From NCBI GenBank assembly GCA_035763745.1, contig DASUAO010000020.1, forward strand, positions 47,958 through 111,957: a stretch of 64,000 bases of DNA, read 5' to 3'. The notes beneath the pieces are model-generated. The model searched no databases, was not told the origin of the DNA, and was given only the letters and a program-made list of their open reading frames with translations. The position numbers were made by a program, and so were the translations under genes. The first letter of the stretch is position 1. Each line of letters opens with the position of its first letter. Shown in pieces: positions 31,721 to 40,904 of this stretch. The DNA is from DASUAO01 sp035763745. GTDB taxonomy: Bacteria; Actinomycetota; Acidimicrobiia; IMCC26256; PALSA-555.

Positions 31721-32907
31721 TCGCTTCGCGCCGCGTCACGGACCTGCTCCGCGAACACGCGGACGGCCTCGGCCGCGTGGAGGCTCCGGACGGTCGTCAG
31801 CGCGTCGAACGCGTGCTGCGCGCCCGGGAGCAGGGCGGAGACCACCGGAGCGTGTGATGCCGCTCGCAGCGCGCGCACGAACGACGCGGCTTCCTCGGGC
31901 CAGACCAACGTGTCGTGCGCGCCGTGGACGACGAGGAAGGGCGGCGCGTCGGCGTGAACCCGACAGATCGGCGACGCCGCGTCCCAGCGCTCCCGGTCGT
32001 GGTCGGGGGCCGTCTTCATGACCACGTGCTCGAGGAACGAGGGGCGGGTGGAGCCGGGCCGGTCCCCGTGACGGTCGAGGAGGTCGAGCACCGCATACAG
32101 CGCGACGCAGGCGCTCACCGACGTGTCGGCGTCCTCGAACCCGGGCTGGAGAGCGGGATCGCCGGGCGTCAACGCGAGCAGCGCCGCGAGATGACCGCCG
32201 GCCGACCCTCCCGACACGACGACGAGGTCGGGGTCGGCGCCAAGCTCCCGCGCGTTGGTCCGGACCCACGCGAGGGCACGCTTCACGTCGACGAGGTGGT
32301 CGGGGAACGTCGATGCGGGGCTGACGCGGTACCCGGGTGCCACGCTCAGCCAGCCGTGGCGGGCCAGATGCCAGCGGACCGTGCGCGACTGGCGGTGCGG
32401 AGTGCCGCCGGTCCAGCTCCCACCGTGGACGTGGAAGAGGACCGGGAGCCGGGCGGACACGCTCGCGGGCGAGGGACGGAGCACCTCCACGATCTGCCGA
32501 GGGTGGGCACCGTAGCGGTGCTGCTCGACGGCCACACGCGATCGGGGCGGGTGCCAGGGTCGGAGCGACGCGAGCGGGTTGGCGCGTGCGAGCGAGGTGT
32601 CGAGCGCTCGGCCCAGGATGTGCCTCGCCCGGGACTGCTGGGCCTGGAGGTGCACGAGGGCGGCCCACGGGCCGACCATCACCACGAGCCCGAACACACC
32701 CGGTGGGTTGTCGAGCGCGCCCGCGTGCACCAGGAGGGCGGTGGCGGCACCCGACCACACGATGTTCCACCACGCGAGGTCGCCCGAGAGCAGCCCGAGC
32801 ACGAACAGGACGTAGGAGAAGCGGATCGGGCGTCGTACGCCGACGACCCCCACCCCGACGTGGGTTGCGCCCAGCACCGCGAGGACGAGGAGCGCGACGC
32901 CGGACAC
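31690..32907 (-). CDS. Alpha/beta hydrolase, HSL-type esterase with N-terminal membrane helices
   Basis: 405 residues from a GTG at 32907. This start was chosen because TACCAT lies six bases upstream, matching other leaderless starts; an ATG at 32949 would add 14 residues. Three to four hydrophobic segments occupy about residues 1-95. The soluble part has HVHGGSWTGG (oxyanion hole, HGG), VVVSGGSAGGHLA (GxSxG nucleophile), VHGAHDTLV (Asp) and GAQHAF (His), the catalytic triad of the hormone-sensitive-lipase family. It should hydrolyse carboxylic esters at the membrane. It overlaps the membrane protein gene tail to tail by 31 bases and is divergent from the acyltransferase-dioxygenase gene. Confidence 0.88.
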   Translation of the reverse strand: MSGVALLVLAVLGATHVGVGVVGVRRPIRFSYVLFVLGLLSGDLAWWNIVWSGAATALLVHAGALDNPPGVFGLVVMVGPWAALVHLQAQQSRARHILGRALDTSLARANPLASLRPWHPPRSRVAVEQHRYGAHPRQIVEVLRPSPASVSARLPVLFHVHGGSWTGGTPHRQSRTVRWHLARHGWLSVAPGYRVSPASTFPDHLVDVKRALAWVRTNARELGADPDLVVVSGGSAGGHLAALLALTPGDPALQPGFEDADTSVSACVALYAVLDLLDRHGDRPGSTRPSFLEHVVMKTAPDHDRERWDAASPICRVHADAPPFLVVHGAHDTLVWPEEAASFVRALRAASHAPVVSALLPGAQHAFDALTTVRSLHAAEAVRVFAEQVRDAARSDQAAAPADLG

Positions 32908-32913
32908 GCGTCG

Positions 32914-32919
32914 ATGGTA
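32914..32919 (-). promoter_or_regulatory. -10 element TACCAT of the esterase gene
   Basis: On the minus strand TACCAT is followed by six bases and the GTG at 32907. It decides between the two possible starts. Confidence 0.4.
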
Positions 32920-32948
32920 CCGACGGGTCGCGTCGTGCCCGATTTGCA

Positions 32949-32954
32949 TAGCCT
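32949..32954 (+). promoter_or_regulatory. -10 element TAGCCT of the acyltransferase-dioxygenase gene
   Basis: TAGCCT ends six bases before the ATG at 32961. Together with the element at 32914 on the other strand, both divergent genes get leaderless-type promoters within about 40 bases. Confidence 0.4.
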
Positions 32955-32960
32955 GACGAG

Positions 32961-34445
32961 ATGACTCGCCCGGTCCCGTACGTCATGTTCGGGCACAACC
33001 GGATGCTGGGTGATCTGATCCAGCTCGTCGACCTGCTGGGCGGCGTGCTGACGACGGTCGTGCAGAACGTCCCAGAGGATCCGCGATCGGGGAGCCCGGA
33101 TCTGGCGATGCGGCTGGCGCGGTTCCACGACCCTGCGTGGAACCCGGAGGGCGTGAACCGAGGTGTCTGCGTCGACGTCATCGACCTCGACGCCTTTGAG
33201 CCGACTCCGGGAGCGCGCTACGTCGTCGGCTTCACCGGATCGAAGATGGAACCCCTCGTGCGGGACGTCGAAGAGCGGTTCGGGATCCGGTTCGAGACTC
33301 TCGTGCACCCGACTGCACTCGTGACCAAGACCGCTCGCCTCGCCCCGGGATGCATCGTCGCCGCGGGCGCGATCGTCGAGTCGGGGGTCAGTGTCGGTGC
33401 GCACACGATCGTGAACAAGCTGGCGGTGCTCGGACACGACGCGACCATCGGCGACTTCTGCACCTTCGCGCCGGGCGTGCGTGTGGCCGGTCATGCGGTG
33501 GTCGGCAGGGGCGCGTCCGTGGGCATGGGGGCCGTCGTGCTCGAGGACCGCCAGATCGGCGAAGAGGCCGTCGTCGCCGCCGGTTCGGTCGTCACCCGCG
33601 ACGTCGATCCGTACACCATGGTCGCAGGCGTGCCGGCGGTCGAGAAGAAGTCGCTCGGCAGGACCGGGGGAGATGGCGCCGACCGTCCCCGGATCGATGC
33701 TGCTGTCCTCGAGTGCACCGCACTCGACGACCTGTCGGTCGACGCGATCAGGACCTCGATCGACCGGGCGGGATACGCGATCGTGCGAGGCCTCGCCACG
33801 GAGGCCGAGGTCGCTGTCGCCGTCGGACGGGCGCGTGCCGCCTTCCTGCCGAGCGACGACCATCCCACGGTCGGACATGCGCCCGCCGATGTTCGGAGGA
33901 ACTTCCAGAAGTGGTCGGTTGGGACTGGAGGAGGGGGATACCGCACCGAGGACGCGGCTCGGCTCCTGCGCGTCATCTTCACCCCGTTCCTCGATGACGA
34001 CCGCTACGGAGTCCACGACCTGCTACGACGCGTCGCGGTGGTGCGCAACCGCCTGTTGCAGCTGCCGGATGCCTTCGCCGTCGACGGGATCGAGGACGGC
34101 TTCTGGACCGCAGCCCGCCTCCAGCACTATCCGCGAGGGGGAGGGTTCCTCGACGCGCACATCGACCAGGAGACGGTCGACGTCCTGCCGTCGGGCGCCG
34201 CCGGCTACGTGCAGGTCCTGATGGTCCTCACTGAACGAGGACGTGACTTCGAGCGTGGCGGTGCGTACCTCGACCGGGTCGATGGCCGTGTCGATCTGGA
34301 ACCCCACGTCCGGCGCGGCGACCTCCTGATCTATGACGAGCGGACGATCCACGGGGTGTCGGACATCGACAAGCACGAGGTGCTGGACGCGACGACCTTG
34401 CGAGGACGGCTCACGGGCTTCGCCAACCTGTATCGGGTGCTCTGA
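32961..34445 (+). CDS. Fusion: hexapeptide-repeat acyltransferase (PglD/NeuD-like) + 2-oxoglutarate/Fe(II) dioxygenase
   Basis: 494 residues. The N-terminal 235 residues resemble PglD/NeuD sugar O- or N-acyltransferases. An opening domain binds the substrate, followed by VHPTALVTKTARLAPGCIV and IGDFCTFAPGVRVAGHAVVGRGASVGMGAVV, a left-handed beta-helix (hexapeptide repeats) ending VVTRDVDPYTMVAGVPA. The C-terminal half (about 255-494) has LDAHID (His400, Asp402), a distal His464 in TIHGV and an Arg near 481, the ligands of an Fe(II)/2-oxoglutarate dioxygenase. One protein could acylate and hydroxylate the same sugar or a group on it. It heads a cassette with an aminotransferase and a glycosyltransferase. 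The fusion is unfamiliar to me. Confidence 0.78.
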   Translation: MTRPVPYVMFGHNRMLGDLIQLVDLLGGVLTTVVQNVPEDPRSGSPDLAMRLARFHDPAWNPEGVNRGVCVDVIDLDAFEPTPGARYVVGFTGSKMEPLVRDVEERFGIRFETLVHPTALVTKTARLAPGCIVAAGAIVESGVSVGAHTIVNKLAVLGHDATIGDFCTFAPGVRVAGHAVVGRGASVGMGAVVLEDRQIGEEAVVAAGSVVTRDVDPYTMVAGVPAVEKKSLGRTGGDGADRPRIDAAVLECTALDDLSVDAIRTSIDRAGYAIVRGLATEAEVAVAVGRARAAFLPSDDHPTVGHAPADVRRNFQKWSVGTGGGGYRTEDAARLLRVIFTPFLDDDRYGVHDLLRRVAVVRNRLLQLPDAFAVDGIEDGFWTAARLQHYPRGGGFLDAHIDQETVDVLPSGAAGYVQVLMVLTERGRDFERGGAYLDRVDGRVDLEPHVRRGDLLIYDERTIHGVSDIDKHEVLDATTLRGRLTGFANLYRVL

Positions 34446-34454
34446 GGGCGTGAC

Positions 34455-35576
34455 GTGACCGGAGCGTGGCGCGACCGGCTACCGGTGGTGGTCGGCAGGC
34501 CCAACCTCGGGGGCCGCGACCGGTTGCATCGTCTCCTCGACGAGATCCTCGATCGCGCGTGGCTCACGAACCACGGCCCGATCGAGCGTGAGCTCGAGGA
34601 GCGGCTGCGCGAGGTCCTCGGGACCCGCCACTGCATCCCCGTGGCGAGCGCGACGACCGGGCTGATGGTCGCGTTGAAGGCGCTCGTGTCGGAGGGTGAG
34701 GTGTTGATGCCGTCGTTCACGTTCCCGGCGGCGGCGCATGCAGCACGGTTCGTCGGCCTCCGCCCCGTGTTCTGCGACATCGAGCCGGATGGCCACCAAG
34801 TCGCCCCGGACGACGTGGCGGCATCGGTCGGTGATCGCACCGCGGCGCTGATCGGCGTCCACATCTGGGGTCGTGCCTGCGACACACTCGCGCTCGAGCG
34901 CGCGATGGGGGCACGGCCTGTGGTGTACGACGCCGCGCACGCCTTCGGGGCGCAGCATCGCGGCCGGCCGGTGGGTTCGAACGGCCGCTGCGAGGTGTTC
35001 AGCTTCCATGCGACCAAGGTGCTCAACGCGTTCGAGGGCGGGTGCATCGCGACCGACGACGACGATCTCGCGGCCGAGCTCCGGCTCCTGATCAACTTCG
35101 GCTTCACCGGCCGCGACCAGGTCGAAGGAGTCGGGATCAACGGAAAGCTCAGCGAGATCCATGCGGCGATGGGTCTCGTGTCACTCGACCTGCTCCCCGA
35201 GGTCGTGGCGGCGAATACGGCGCACCTCGAGCAGTACCGCGCCGGCCTGGCCGGTCTGCCCGGGGTGCGCCTGGTCACCGAGCTCGGCGACGGGAACCAC
35301 AGCTACGTGGTGGCCGAGATCGACGGAGAGGACTCGGGCAGCGGACGCGACGCCCTCGCGATGAGGCTCCGCGAGCTCGGGATCGACACGCGCCGGTACT
35401 TCTACCCCGGCGTCCATCGCATGGAGCCGTATGCGAGCGACCCGGCGGCTCGGTGCCTGCCGATCACCGAGGCGGTCTGTGAGCGGGTGCTCCAGCTCCC
35501 GACCGGGCTCGCGACGACCGATGACGACATCGACCGCGTCTGTCGCGCGGTGTCCGCGTTCGTCGCCGGGTCGTGA
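34455..35576 (+). CDS. DegT/DnrJ/EryC1/StrS-family sugar aminotransferase
   Basis: 373 residues from a GTG at 34455. AWLTNHGPIERELEE and SATTGLMVALKAL are typical openings. VVYDAAHAFGA supplies the PLP-binding Asp159 and His162, and FSFHATKVLNAFEGG the Schiff-base Lys188. The enzyme should transfer an amino group from glutamate to a keto-sugar nucleotide. With the upstream PglD-like acyltransferase domain, the pair resembles PglE/PglD or the perosamine N-acetyl pathway: aminate, then acylate. A 4,6-dehydratase would be needed and is not in the window. Nine bases separate it from the previous stop and the next gene overlaps by four. Confidence 0.93.
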   Translation: MTGAWRDRLPVVVGRPNLGGRDRLHRLLDEILDRAWLTNHGPIERELEERLREVLGTRHCIPVASATTGLMVALKALVSEGEVLMPSFTFPAAAHAARFVGLRPVFCDIEPDGHQVAPDDVAASVGDRTAALIGVHIWGRACDTLALERAMGARPVVYDAAHAFGAQHRGRPVGSNGRCEVFSFHATKVLNAFEGGCIATDDDDLAAELRLLINFGFTGRDQVEGVGINGKLSEIHAAMGLVSLDLLPEVVAANTAHLEQYRAGLAGLPGVRLVTELGDGNHSYVVAEIDGEDSGSGRDALAMRLRELGIDTRRYFYPGVHRMEPYASDPAARCLPITEAVCERVLQLPTGLATTDDDIDRVCRAVSAFVAGS

Positions 35577-36745
35577 CGATCTCTCCCGGATCCATCGCGG
35601 TCGTCATCCCCACGAAGGACGGTTCGGCCTTCCTGGCCGACACGTTGGGAGCAGTGGCGATCCAGACGCGTCGTGCTCAGGACGTCGTCGTCGTGGACGA
35701 CGGCTCGACCGACGACACCCGCGTGATCGCGGAGGGCCGCCCTGGCGTGCGCGTGCTGACCAACGTGGGACGGGGCGCGAACCAGGCACGAGCGGCCGGC
35801 ATCGCCGCGACTTCGTCCGCCTACGTCGCGCTCCTCGATCACGACGATGTCTGGTCCCCCCACCATCTCCAGATCCTCGCCGGATTGCTCGACGACCATC
35901 CGAGCGCGGCCGTCGCCTATGGACGACAGCGCCACGTACGGGGTCGCGTCCGATCGCGAGCCGCGACCGACGGGACGGCACGACTGGTCGACCTCTGGGA
36001 GTCCTTCCCGATCCGGCCACTCCTCGGAGGGCCGAGTGCGATGGTCGTCCGTCGGTCGGCTCTCGAGGCGATGGGCGGTTGGCCGACCTGGGACCGCGTG
36101 CCGTCGGACGTCTTCGTGGCCTTCCGACTGGCCGAGGCCGGGCCGTTCGTGTGCTGGTCCGGGTTCACCGGCGCGTACCGGCTGCACCCGGCGTCGATGA
36201 GCCAGCGGGCGGCCCGCGACGACCTCGCACGCCTGACCCGGAGTCGGCTCGACCTGCTCCGCGAGGCGCTCGCGCGGCACTCGGAGCCGAGTCCGCTCGT
36301 CGCGCGAAGGCTCCGGTCGCGCCTGGACGAGCTGGAGGAGGTGCTCGAGATCCTGCTCGCGGCCCGGTCGGGGGACGACCCGCGTCTCCGCCGGCTCCTC
36401 GACGGCTTCTCCCATCGCGAGGATCACGACGCAGGGATGCTCGCCTGCTTCGCGGGGACCCTCCGTCCGCTGCTCGACTCGGACCCGGGCGCCCGACGTG
36501 AATTCCTCCGTTGGTACGCGTCGTGGCCGCGCGAGCACCTCGCTGCGAGGAGGCTGCTCGCCGATCCCGCGGTCGCGATGGCGGTCCTCTCAGGGGTGCG
36601 GAGGCACCCGTTCCGTCCACGCCGTTGGGGCGTCCCGATCGTCCCGCAGCTCCGCCATGTCGGACGTCCCCTCGTCGCCGGAGTCGCGCGTTCCCTGCGG
36701 ATCCGCCACGGAGGGGTCAGGAACGGTGACGTCTCGGGACGGTGA
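35573..36745 (+). CDS. Family 2 glycosyltransferase
   Basis: 390 residues. Its GTG start overlaps the aminotransferase stop (GTGA), so the two are translationally coupled. IAVVIPTKDGSAFLADTL, VVVDDGSTDDT and ALLDHDDVWSPHHL (the acidic metal-binding motif) place it in GT2. The C-terminal 180 residues are Arg/Leu-rich and helical, without clear membrane spans. It should attach the aminated, acylated sugar made by the two preceding genes to an acceptor at the cytoplasmic membrane face. The third gene of the cassette; the next gene is convergent, 19 bases away. Acceptor and linkage are unknown. Confidence 0.9.
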   Translation: MTISPGSIAVVIPTKDGSAFLADTLGAVAIQTRRAQDVVVVDDGSTDDTRVIAEGRPGVRVLTNVGRGANQARAAGIAATSSAYVALLDHDDVWSPHHLQILAGLLDDHPSAAVAYGRQRHVRGRVRSRAATDGTARLVDLWESFPIRPLLGGPSAMVVRRSALEAMGGWPTWDRVPSDVFVAFRLAEAGPFVCWSGFTGAYRLHPASMSQRAARDDLARLTRSRLDLLREALARHSEPSPLVARRLRSRLDELEEVLEILLAARSGDDPRLRRLLDGFSHREDHDAGMLACFAGTLRPLLDSDPGARREFLRWYASWPREHLAARRLLADPAVAMAVLSGVRRHPFRPRRWGVPIVPQLRHVGRPLVAGVARSLRIRHGGVRNGDVSGR

Positions 36746-36764
36746 CGCCGACGCTCGCTGCTGG

Positions 36765-39074
36765 CTACTGGCGACGGAGGGCGGAGTCGGCGAGGGCGCC
36801 GTAGTCGGCGATCGCCGCCTCCGGCTCGGTCTCGATCACGACGCGGTGCAGCGTGCCCTCGTACTCGAAGGGGCCGCGGTAGCGGCGAGTGACCGGCGAC
36901 GCGCTGTCGTAGCCCACCGACATCCCCGCCCCCGTGATCGAGAACCGCATCGGGGTGAACCGCTCGATCGCTCCCTCGGCGACGACCGTCCCGTCGACGA
37001 GCAGCGACCCATGGCCACCGCCCCAGGCCTCGTCGCAGCGGTACGAGAACGCGACTGAGTGCCGCCCCGGGGTCAGCACGTCGGCGGCCGCGAGGTGATC
37101 CTCCGACCTGGCCATGAAGTTGTGCACGTACTGGAGTCGGCCGTCCTGCACGTAGAGGGTGTACCCGCCGAGCGTCGAGCCCATCGCGATCAGGACGCCG
37201 TCGGCACCGCCCTCCGGGACGTCGACCTCGGCGGTGATCGTGTGGGAACGACGCTTCACCTCGATCGCCACCGCCTCCGGGATCGGGCCGCCGCCCGGGC
37301 GCAGCTCGACCCGGGAGCGGGCCGGGAAGGGTCGGGGCGCCGGGTTCAGGATCGCCTCGCCGGCGCGATTGTCGAGCGGGAGCACCTGGTAGCGCTCGGC
37401 TTCCTTCCACCAGAGGTCGACGAGCTCGGCGAGCTTCTCCGGCTCCTCGGTCGCGAGGTCATGGCTCTCCGAGAAGTCCTCCGCGACGTGGTACAGCTCC
37501 CACACGTCGTCCTCGAACGGAGCGTCGGGATCGTCCTCGTCGCGGTACATCCGCCCCATGGGCTTGAAGGCCACCGCCTTCCAGCCGTCGTGGTAGATCG
37601 CCCGGCACCCGAGCATCTCGAAGTACTGCGTGTCGCGCGTGGGGCTCTCCGGATCGGCGAACGTCCCCGCGAAGCTGCGACCCTCGACCGGCTGCTGCTC
37701 GACCCCGGCGATCGATGACGGCGCCTCGATCCCGATGACGTCGAGGATGGTCGGCGCGATGTCGATCGCGTGGACGAACTGACGTCGCTGCTCGCCGCGC
37801 TCGCTGATCCCGTTCGGCCAGTGCACGATGCACGGGTCGGCCACGCCGCCCTCGTGCGTCTCGCGCTTCCAGCGTCGGAGGGGCGTGTTACCCGCCATGG
37901 TCCAGCCCCACGGGTAGTTGTTGTGGAGGGTCGGCCCGCCGATCTCGTCGATGCGAGCGAGCATCTCCTTCACCCCGGCCGGCGACGCGTTCCAGCTCCG
38001 CACGTCGTTGATCGAGCCGTGGGCACCGCCCTCGGAGCTCGCGCCGTTGTCGCTCACCAGCACGAGCAGGGTGTTGTCGAGCTCGCCGATCTCCGCGAGG
38101 TGGTCGACGACCCGGCCGATGTGATGGTCGGCGTGCGACAGGAACGCGGCGAAGCACTCCATGAACCGCGCGGCCAGCTTCTGCTCGTCGGACGAGAGCG
38201 AGTCCCAGGCCGGGACCCACTCCGGTCGCGGGGGCAGGACCGTGCCCTCCGGGATGACCCCGAGCTCGAGCTGGCGCGCGTACGTCTCGTCCCGCCATGC
38301 GTCCCAGCCCTGGTCGAAGTGCCCCTGGTACTTGTCGATCCACTCCTTCGGCGCGTGGTGTGGCGAGTGGCACGCCCCGGTGCAGAAGTAGAGGAAGAAG
38401 GGGCGGTCCGGATCGACCGCGCGCAGGTCGGTGACGTACTCGATCGCGTGGTCGGCGAGGTCGGCGGTGAGGTGGTAGCCGTCCTCGTAGGTGCCGGGAG
38501 GCTCGACGACGTGGTTGTCGTGGACGAGGTCGGGCTCGAACTGGTGGGTCTCGCCGTGGAAGAAGCCGTAGAAGCGCTCGAACCCGCGCCCGAGCGGCCA
38601 CCGTGCCCGCGACCCCGCGAGGTGCGACTCCTCGTCGGGTGTGAGGTGCCACTTGCCGATCGCGTACGTGGCGTATCCCTGCTCGAGGAGCATCTCGGAG
38701 AGGAACCCGGCCGACTTCGGGATCCGCCCCGAGTAACCGGGGAACCCGCGGGCGAGGTCGGTGATGCGGCCCATCCCCACCGAGTGGTGGTTGCGGCCCG
38801 TGAGGACACACGATCGTGTCGGCGAGCAGAGCGCCGTCGTGTGGAAGCCCGTGTACTGGAGGCCGCCCGCGGCGAGGCGGTCGAACGTCGGCGTGTCGAG
38901 GTCGGAGCCGTAGCAGCCCAGCTGCGCGAACCCGACGTCGTCGAGCACCACGATCATCACGTTCGGGGCACCGTCGGGCGGGCGCACGGGGTCGGGCCAC
39001 CACGGCTCGGAGTCGCGCCAGTCGCGCCCGATCGTGCCTCGGAAGGCGTTCGGGTCGATGCTCGGCGACGTCAT
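36765..39074 (-). CDS. Type I sulfatase (arylsulfatase family)
   Basis: 769 residues. NVMIVVLDDVGFAQLGCYGS gives the calcium-binding Asp pair; LCSPTRSCVLTGR contains the formylglycine precursor Cys83 in the CxPxR motif; AIGKWHLTPDEE and VLVSDNGASSEGG supply the remaining metal and sulfate ligands. The C-terminal 200 residues form the extra beta-sandwich seen in long arylsulfatases. No signal peptide is evident, so the enzyme appears to be cytoplasmic. It hydrolyses a sulfate ester after activation by a formylglycine-generating enzyme, which is not in the window. Its start overlaps the CoA-transferase stop by one base. A related partial gene starts at 62417. Confidence 0.95.
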   Translation of the reverse strand: MTSPSIDPNAFRGTIGRDWRDSEPWWPDPVRPPDGAPNVMIVVLDDVGFAQLGCYGSDLDTPTFDRLAAGGLQYTGFHTTALCSPTRSCVLTGRNHHSVGMGRITDLARGFPGYSGRIPKSAGFLSEMLLEQGYATYAIGKWHLTPDEESHLAGSRARWPLGRGFERFYGFFHGETHQFEPDLVHDNHVVEPPGTYEDGYHLTADLADHAIEYVTDLRAVDPDRPFFLYFCTGACHSPHHAPKEWIDKYQGHFDQGWDAWRDETYARQLELGVIPEGTVLPPRPEWVPAWDSLSSDEQKLAARFMECFAAFLSHADHHIGRVVDHLAEIGELDNTLLVLVSDNGASSEGGAHGSINDVRSWNASPAGVKEMLARIDEIGGPTLHNNYPWGWTMAGNTPLRRWKRETHEGGVADPCIVHWPNGISERGEQRRQFVHAIDIAPTILDVIGIEAPSSIAGVEQQPVEGRSFAGTFADPESPTRDTQYFEMLGCRAIYHDGWKAVAFKPMGRMYRDEDDPDAPFEDDVWELYHVAEDFSESHDLATEEPEKLAELVDLWWKEAERYQVLPLDNRAGEAILNPAPRPFPARSRVELRPGGGPIPEAVAIEVKRRSHTITAEVDVPEGGADGVLIAMGSTLGGYTLYVQDGRLQYVHNFMARSEDHLAAADVLTPGRHSVAFSYRCDEAWGGGHGSLLVDGTVVAEGAIERFTPMRFSITGAGMSVGYDSASPVTRRYRGPFEYEGTLHRVVIETEPEAAIADYGALADSALRRQ

Positions 39075-40318
39075 CAGATCACTCCCGCTGCTCGAAGTCG
39101 GGCGATGTCCTCGTCACCGAGCCCGAGGTCGTCGCGCAGGATCTCGTCGGTGTGCTGACCGACGGTGGGAGGGGCGGTCTCCGGGCCCTCGGCGACCTTC
39201 GTCATCTTCACGGGATTGCCGGGGATGAGGACGGGGTCGGCGACCCCGTCACTCCGGGGGAGCTCCACGAGCATGTTGCGCGCCGCCACGTGTGGGTCGG
39301 CGATCACGTCCTCGGCGTCGTTCACCGGGCCGGCCGCGATCCCCGCAGCGTTCAGCTCATGACAGCACTCGAGCTTGGTCTTGCCCGCGGCCCAGGCGTC
39401 GATCGCGGGGCGGATGAGCGACTCGAGCTCGCGACGCCAACCCTCGCGCGTGGCGAAGCGCGGGTCGTCGAGCCAGTCGGGGTGCCCGATCATGGTGGCG
39501 AGGCGCTCGAACTGGTGCTCGCGGCCGACCTGCACGACGAACCACCCGTCGGTCGCCTGGAAGCCGTCCATGATGAGCAGTGGCCCCATGCCGTCGGGCC
39601 GCAGCCCCATCGACCAGAAGTTCACGATGAGGTCGGCCATCGCGACCATCGAGTCGAGCATCGCGACATCGACGTACTGGCCCTCACCTGTGCGGTCGCG
39701 GTGACGGAGTGCCGCGAGGATCCCGATGGTCGCGAACAGCGACGAGGAGATGTCGCCGAGCGCGCCGGCTGGACCGACGAGGGGAGGCTCGCCCGGACGC
39801 TGCTTGTAGTCGTAGAGGCCGGACATCGCCTCCGCGATGGGTGCGTACGCGGCCCAGGAGTCGTATGGCGACGCGATCGTGTTACCGAAGCCCGAGACCG
39901 ACGCATAGATCACCGACGGGTGCACCGCGGCCAGGTCCTCGTACGCGAGGCCGAGCTTCTTCATCGTCCCTGCCCGGAAGTTCTCGGCGACGACGTCGTA
40001 GTGGGGGACGAGCGAGAGGAAGAGCTCGCGACCCTCGGCCGCCTTGAGATCGATGCCGATGCTGCGCTTGTCGAGGTTGTTGCGGAGGAAGGTCGCGCCG
40101 GCGGGGCGGCCGCTCGCGTCGGTCATCGCCGGGTGGGCCCCGCGTCCGGACTCACCGTCGCGCGGGTGCTCCACCTTCACGACGTCGGCACCCAGTCGGG
40201 CGAGCAGCTGGGTGCCGAACGGCAGCGCCTGCATCTGCTCGGCCGCGAGGATGCGCACACCCTCGAGGGGCTTGCCGTACTTGACCGCGTCCGGGTTCCC
40301 GACGTCTCCGATCTGCAT
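39074..40318 (-). CDS. CaiB/BaiF family (class III) CoA-transferase
   Basis: 414 residues from the ATG at 40318. TACGAT lies seven bases upstream and supports this start over two further-upstream ATGs. YGKPLEGVRILAAEQM, GADVVKVEHP and KRSIGIDLK are typical openings. GPAGALGDISSSLFATIG contains the catalytic Asp of the family, which carries the acyl-CoA. The enzyme should move CoA from one carboxylate to another. It overlaps the sulfatase start by one base (TGATG) and is the first gene of a two-gene operon, suggesting that a sulfated carboxylic acid is activated and desulfated. The substrate is not known. Confidence 0.93.
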   Translation of the reverse strand: MQIGDVGNPDAVKYGKPLEGVRILAAEQMQALPFGTQLLARLGADVVKVEHPRDGESGRGAHPAMTDASGRPAGATFLRNNLDKRSIGIDLKAAEGRELFLSLVPHYDVVAENFRAGTMKKLGLAYEDLAAVHPSVIYASVSGFGNTIASPYDSWAAYAPIAEAMSGLYDYKQRPGEPPLVGPAGALGDISSSLFATIGILAALRHRDRTGEGQYVDVAMLDSMVAMADLIVNFWSMGLRPDGMGPLLIMDGFQATDGWFVVQVGREHQFERLATMIGHPDWLDDPRFATREGWRRELESLIRPAIDAWAAGKTKLECCHELNAAGIAAGPVNDAEDVIADPHVAARNMLVELPRSDGVADPVLIPGNPVKMTKVAEGPETAPPTVGQHTDEILRDDLGLGDEDIARLRAAGVI

Positions 40319-40325
40319 GGCGGGC

Positions 40326-40331
40326 ATCGTA
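40326..40331 (-). promoter_or_regulatory. -10 element TACGAT of the CoA-transferase/sulfatase operon
   Basis: On the minus strand TACGAT is followed by seven bases and the ATG at 40318. A leaderless transcript is inferred. Confidence 0.4.
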
Positions 40332-40375
40332 TGGCGCGTCAACGCGACCGTGTGGGCCGTCGCGGATGCTCTCGC

Positions 40376-40837
40376 TCAGTCGGGCATCGCCTTCATGCGC
40401 GTTTCCATGTCCCCGGGCGACACGTCCTCGATGTGCGTCGCGAGGCCCCGGCTGTGGCTGAACGGGTCCTCGATCGTCCCGGACCGGTCCCCGTAGAACT
40501 TGTCCGTGATCGGCTGGGAAATCGTCGCCCCCGCGTCGACTGCCTTCACGACCGTCGCGTCGACGTCCTCGACGTAGAGCAGGAGCGACACCGGCGACCC
40601 GCCCACCGTCTTCGGCGCGCGAGTGCCCACGTCGGGGAACTCGTCAGCGAGCATGACGACCGAGTCGCCGAGTTGGATCTCGGCGTGGCCGACCTTGCCA
40701 TCGGAACCGGGCAGCCGCATCCGCTCGGTCCCGCCGAAGACGCTGCAGTAGGAGTCGATGGCTGCCGCGGCGCCGTCGATGTAGAGGTAGGGCGTGACCC
40801 GCGGGTATCCGTCGGGGATGGGCTTCACCTTCGCCAT
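40376..40837 (-). CDS. VOC/glyoxalase-fold protein (PhnB-like)
   Basis: 153 residues from the ATG at 40837, selected by AGGAG eight bases upstream. VTPYLYIDGAAAAIDSYCSVFGG and GHAEIQLGDSVVMLADE match the PhnB-like (DUF1428/3-demethylubiquinone-9 3-methyltransferase-like) VOC group. The metal ligands are not clear by eye, as is common for PhnB-like proteins. It could be a lyase, isomerase or binding protein for a small molecule. It lies upstream of the CoA-transferase on the same strand, 57 bases away; the promoter in that gap suggests separate expression. Function unknown. Confidence 0.85.
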   Translation of the reverse strand: MAKVKPIPDGYPRVTPYLYIDGAAAAIDSYCSVFGGTERMRLPGSDGKVGHAEIQLGDSVVMLADEFPDVGTRAPKTVGGSPVSLLLYVEDVDATVVKAVDAGATISQPITDKFYGDRSGTIEDPFSHSRGLATHIEDVSPGDMETRMKAMPD

Positions 40838-40904
40838 GGTGGCTCCTGTCATCCATCGAACATCTGTTCGTCTCGAGGTAGGACGTCGAGGGAGGCCGTC
40901 AACC

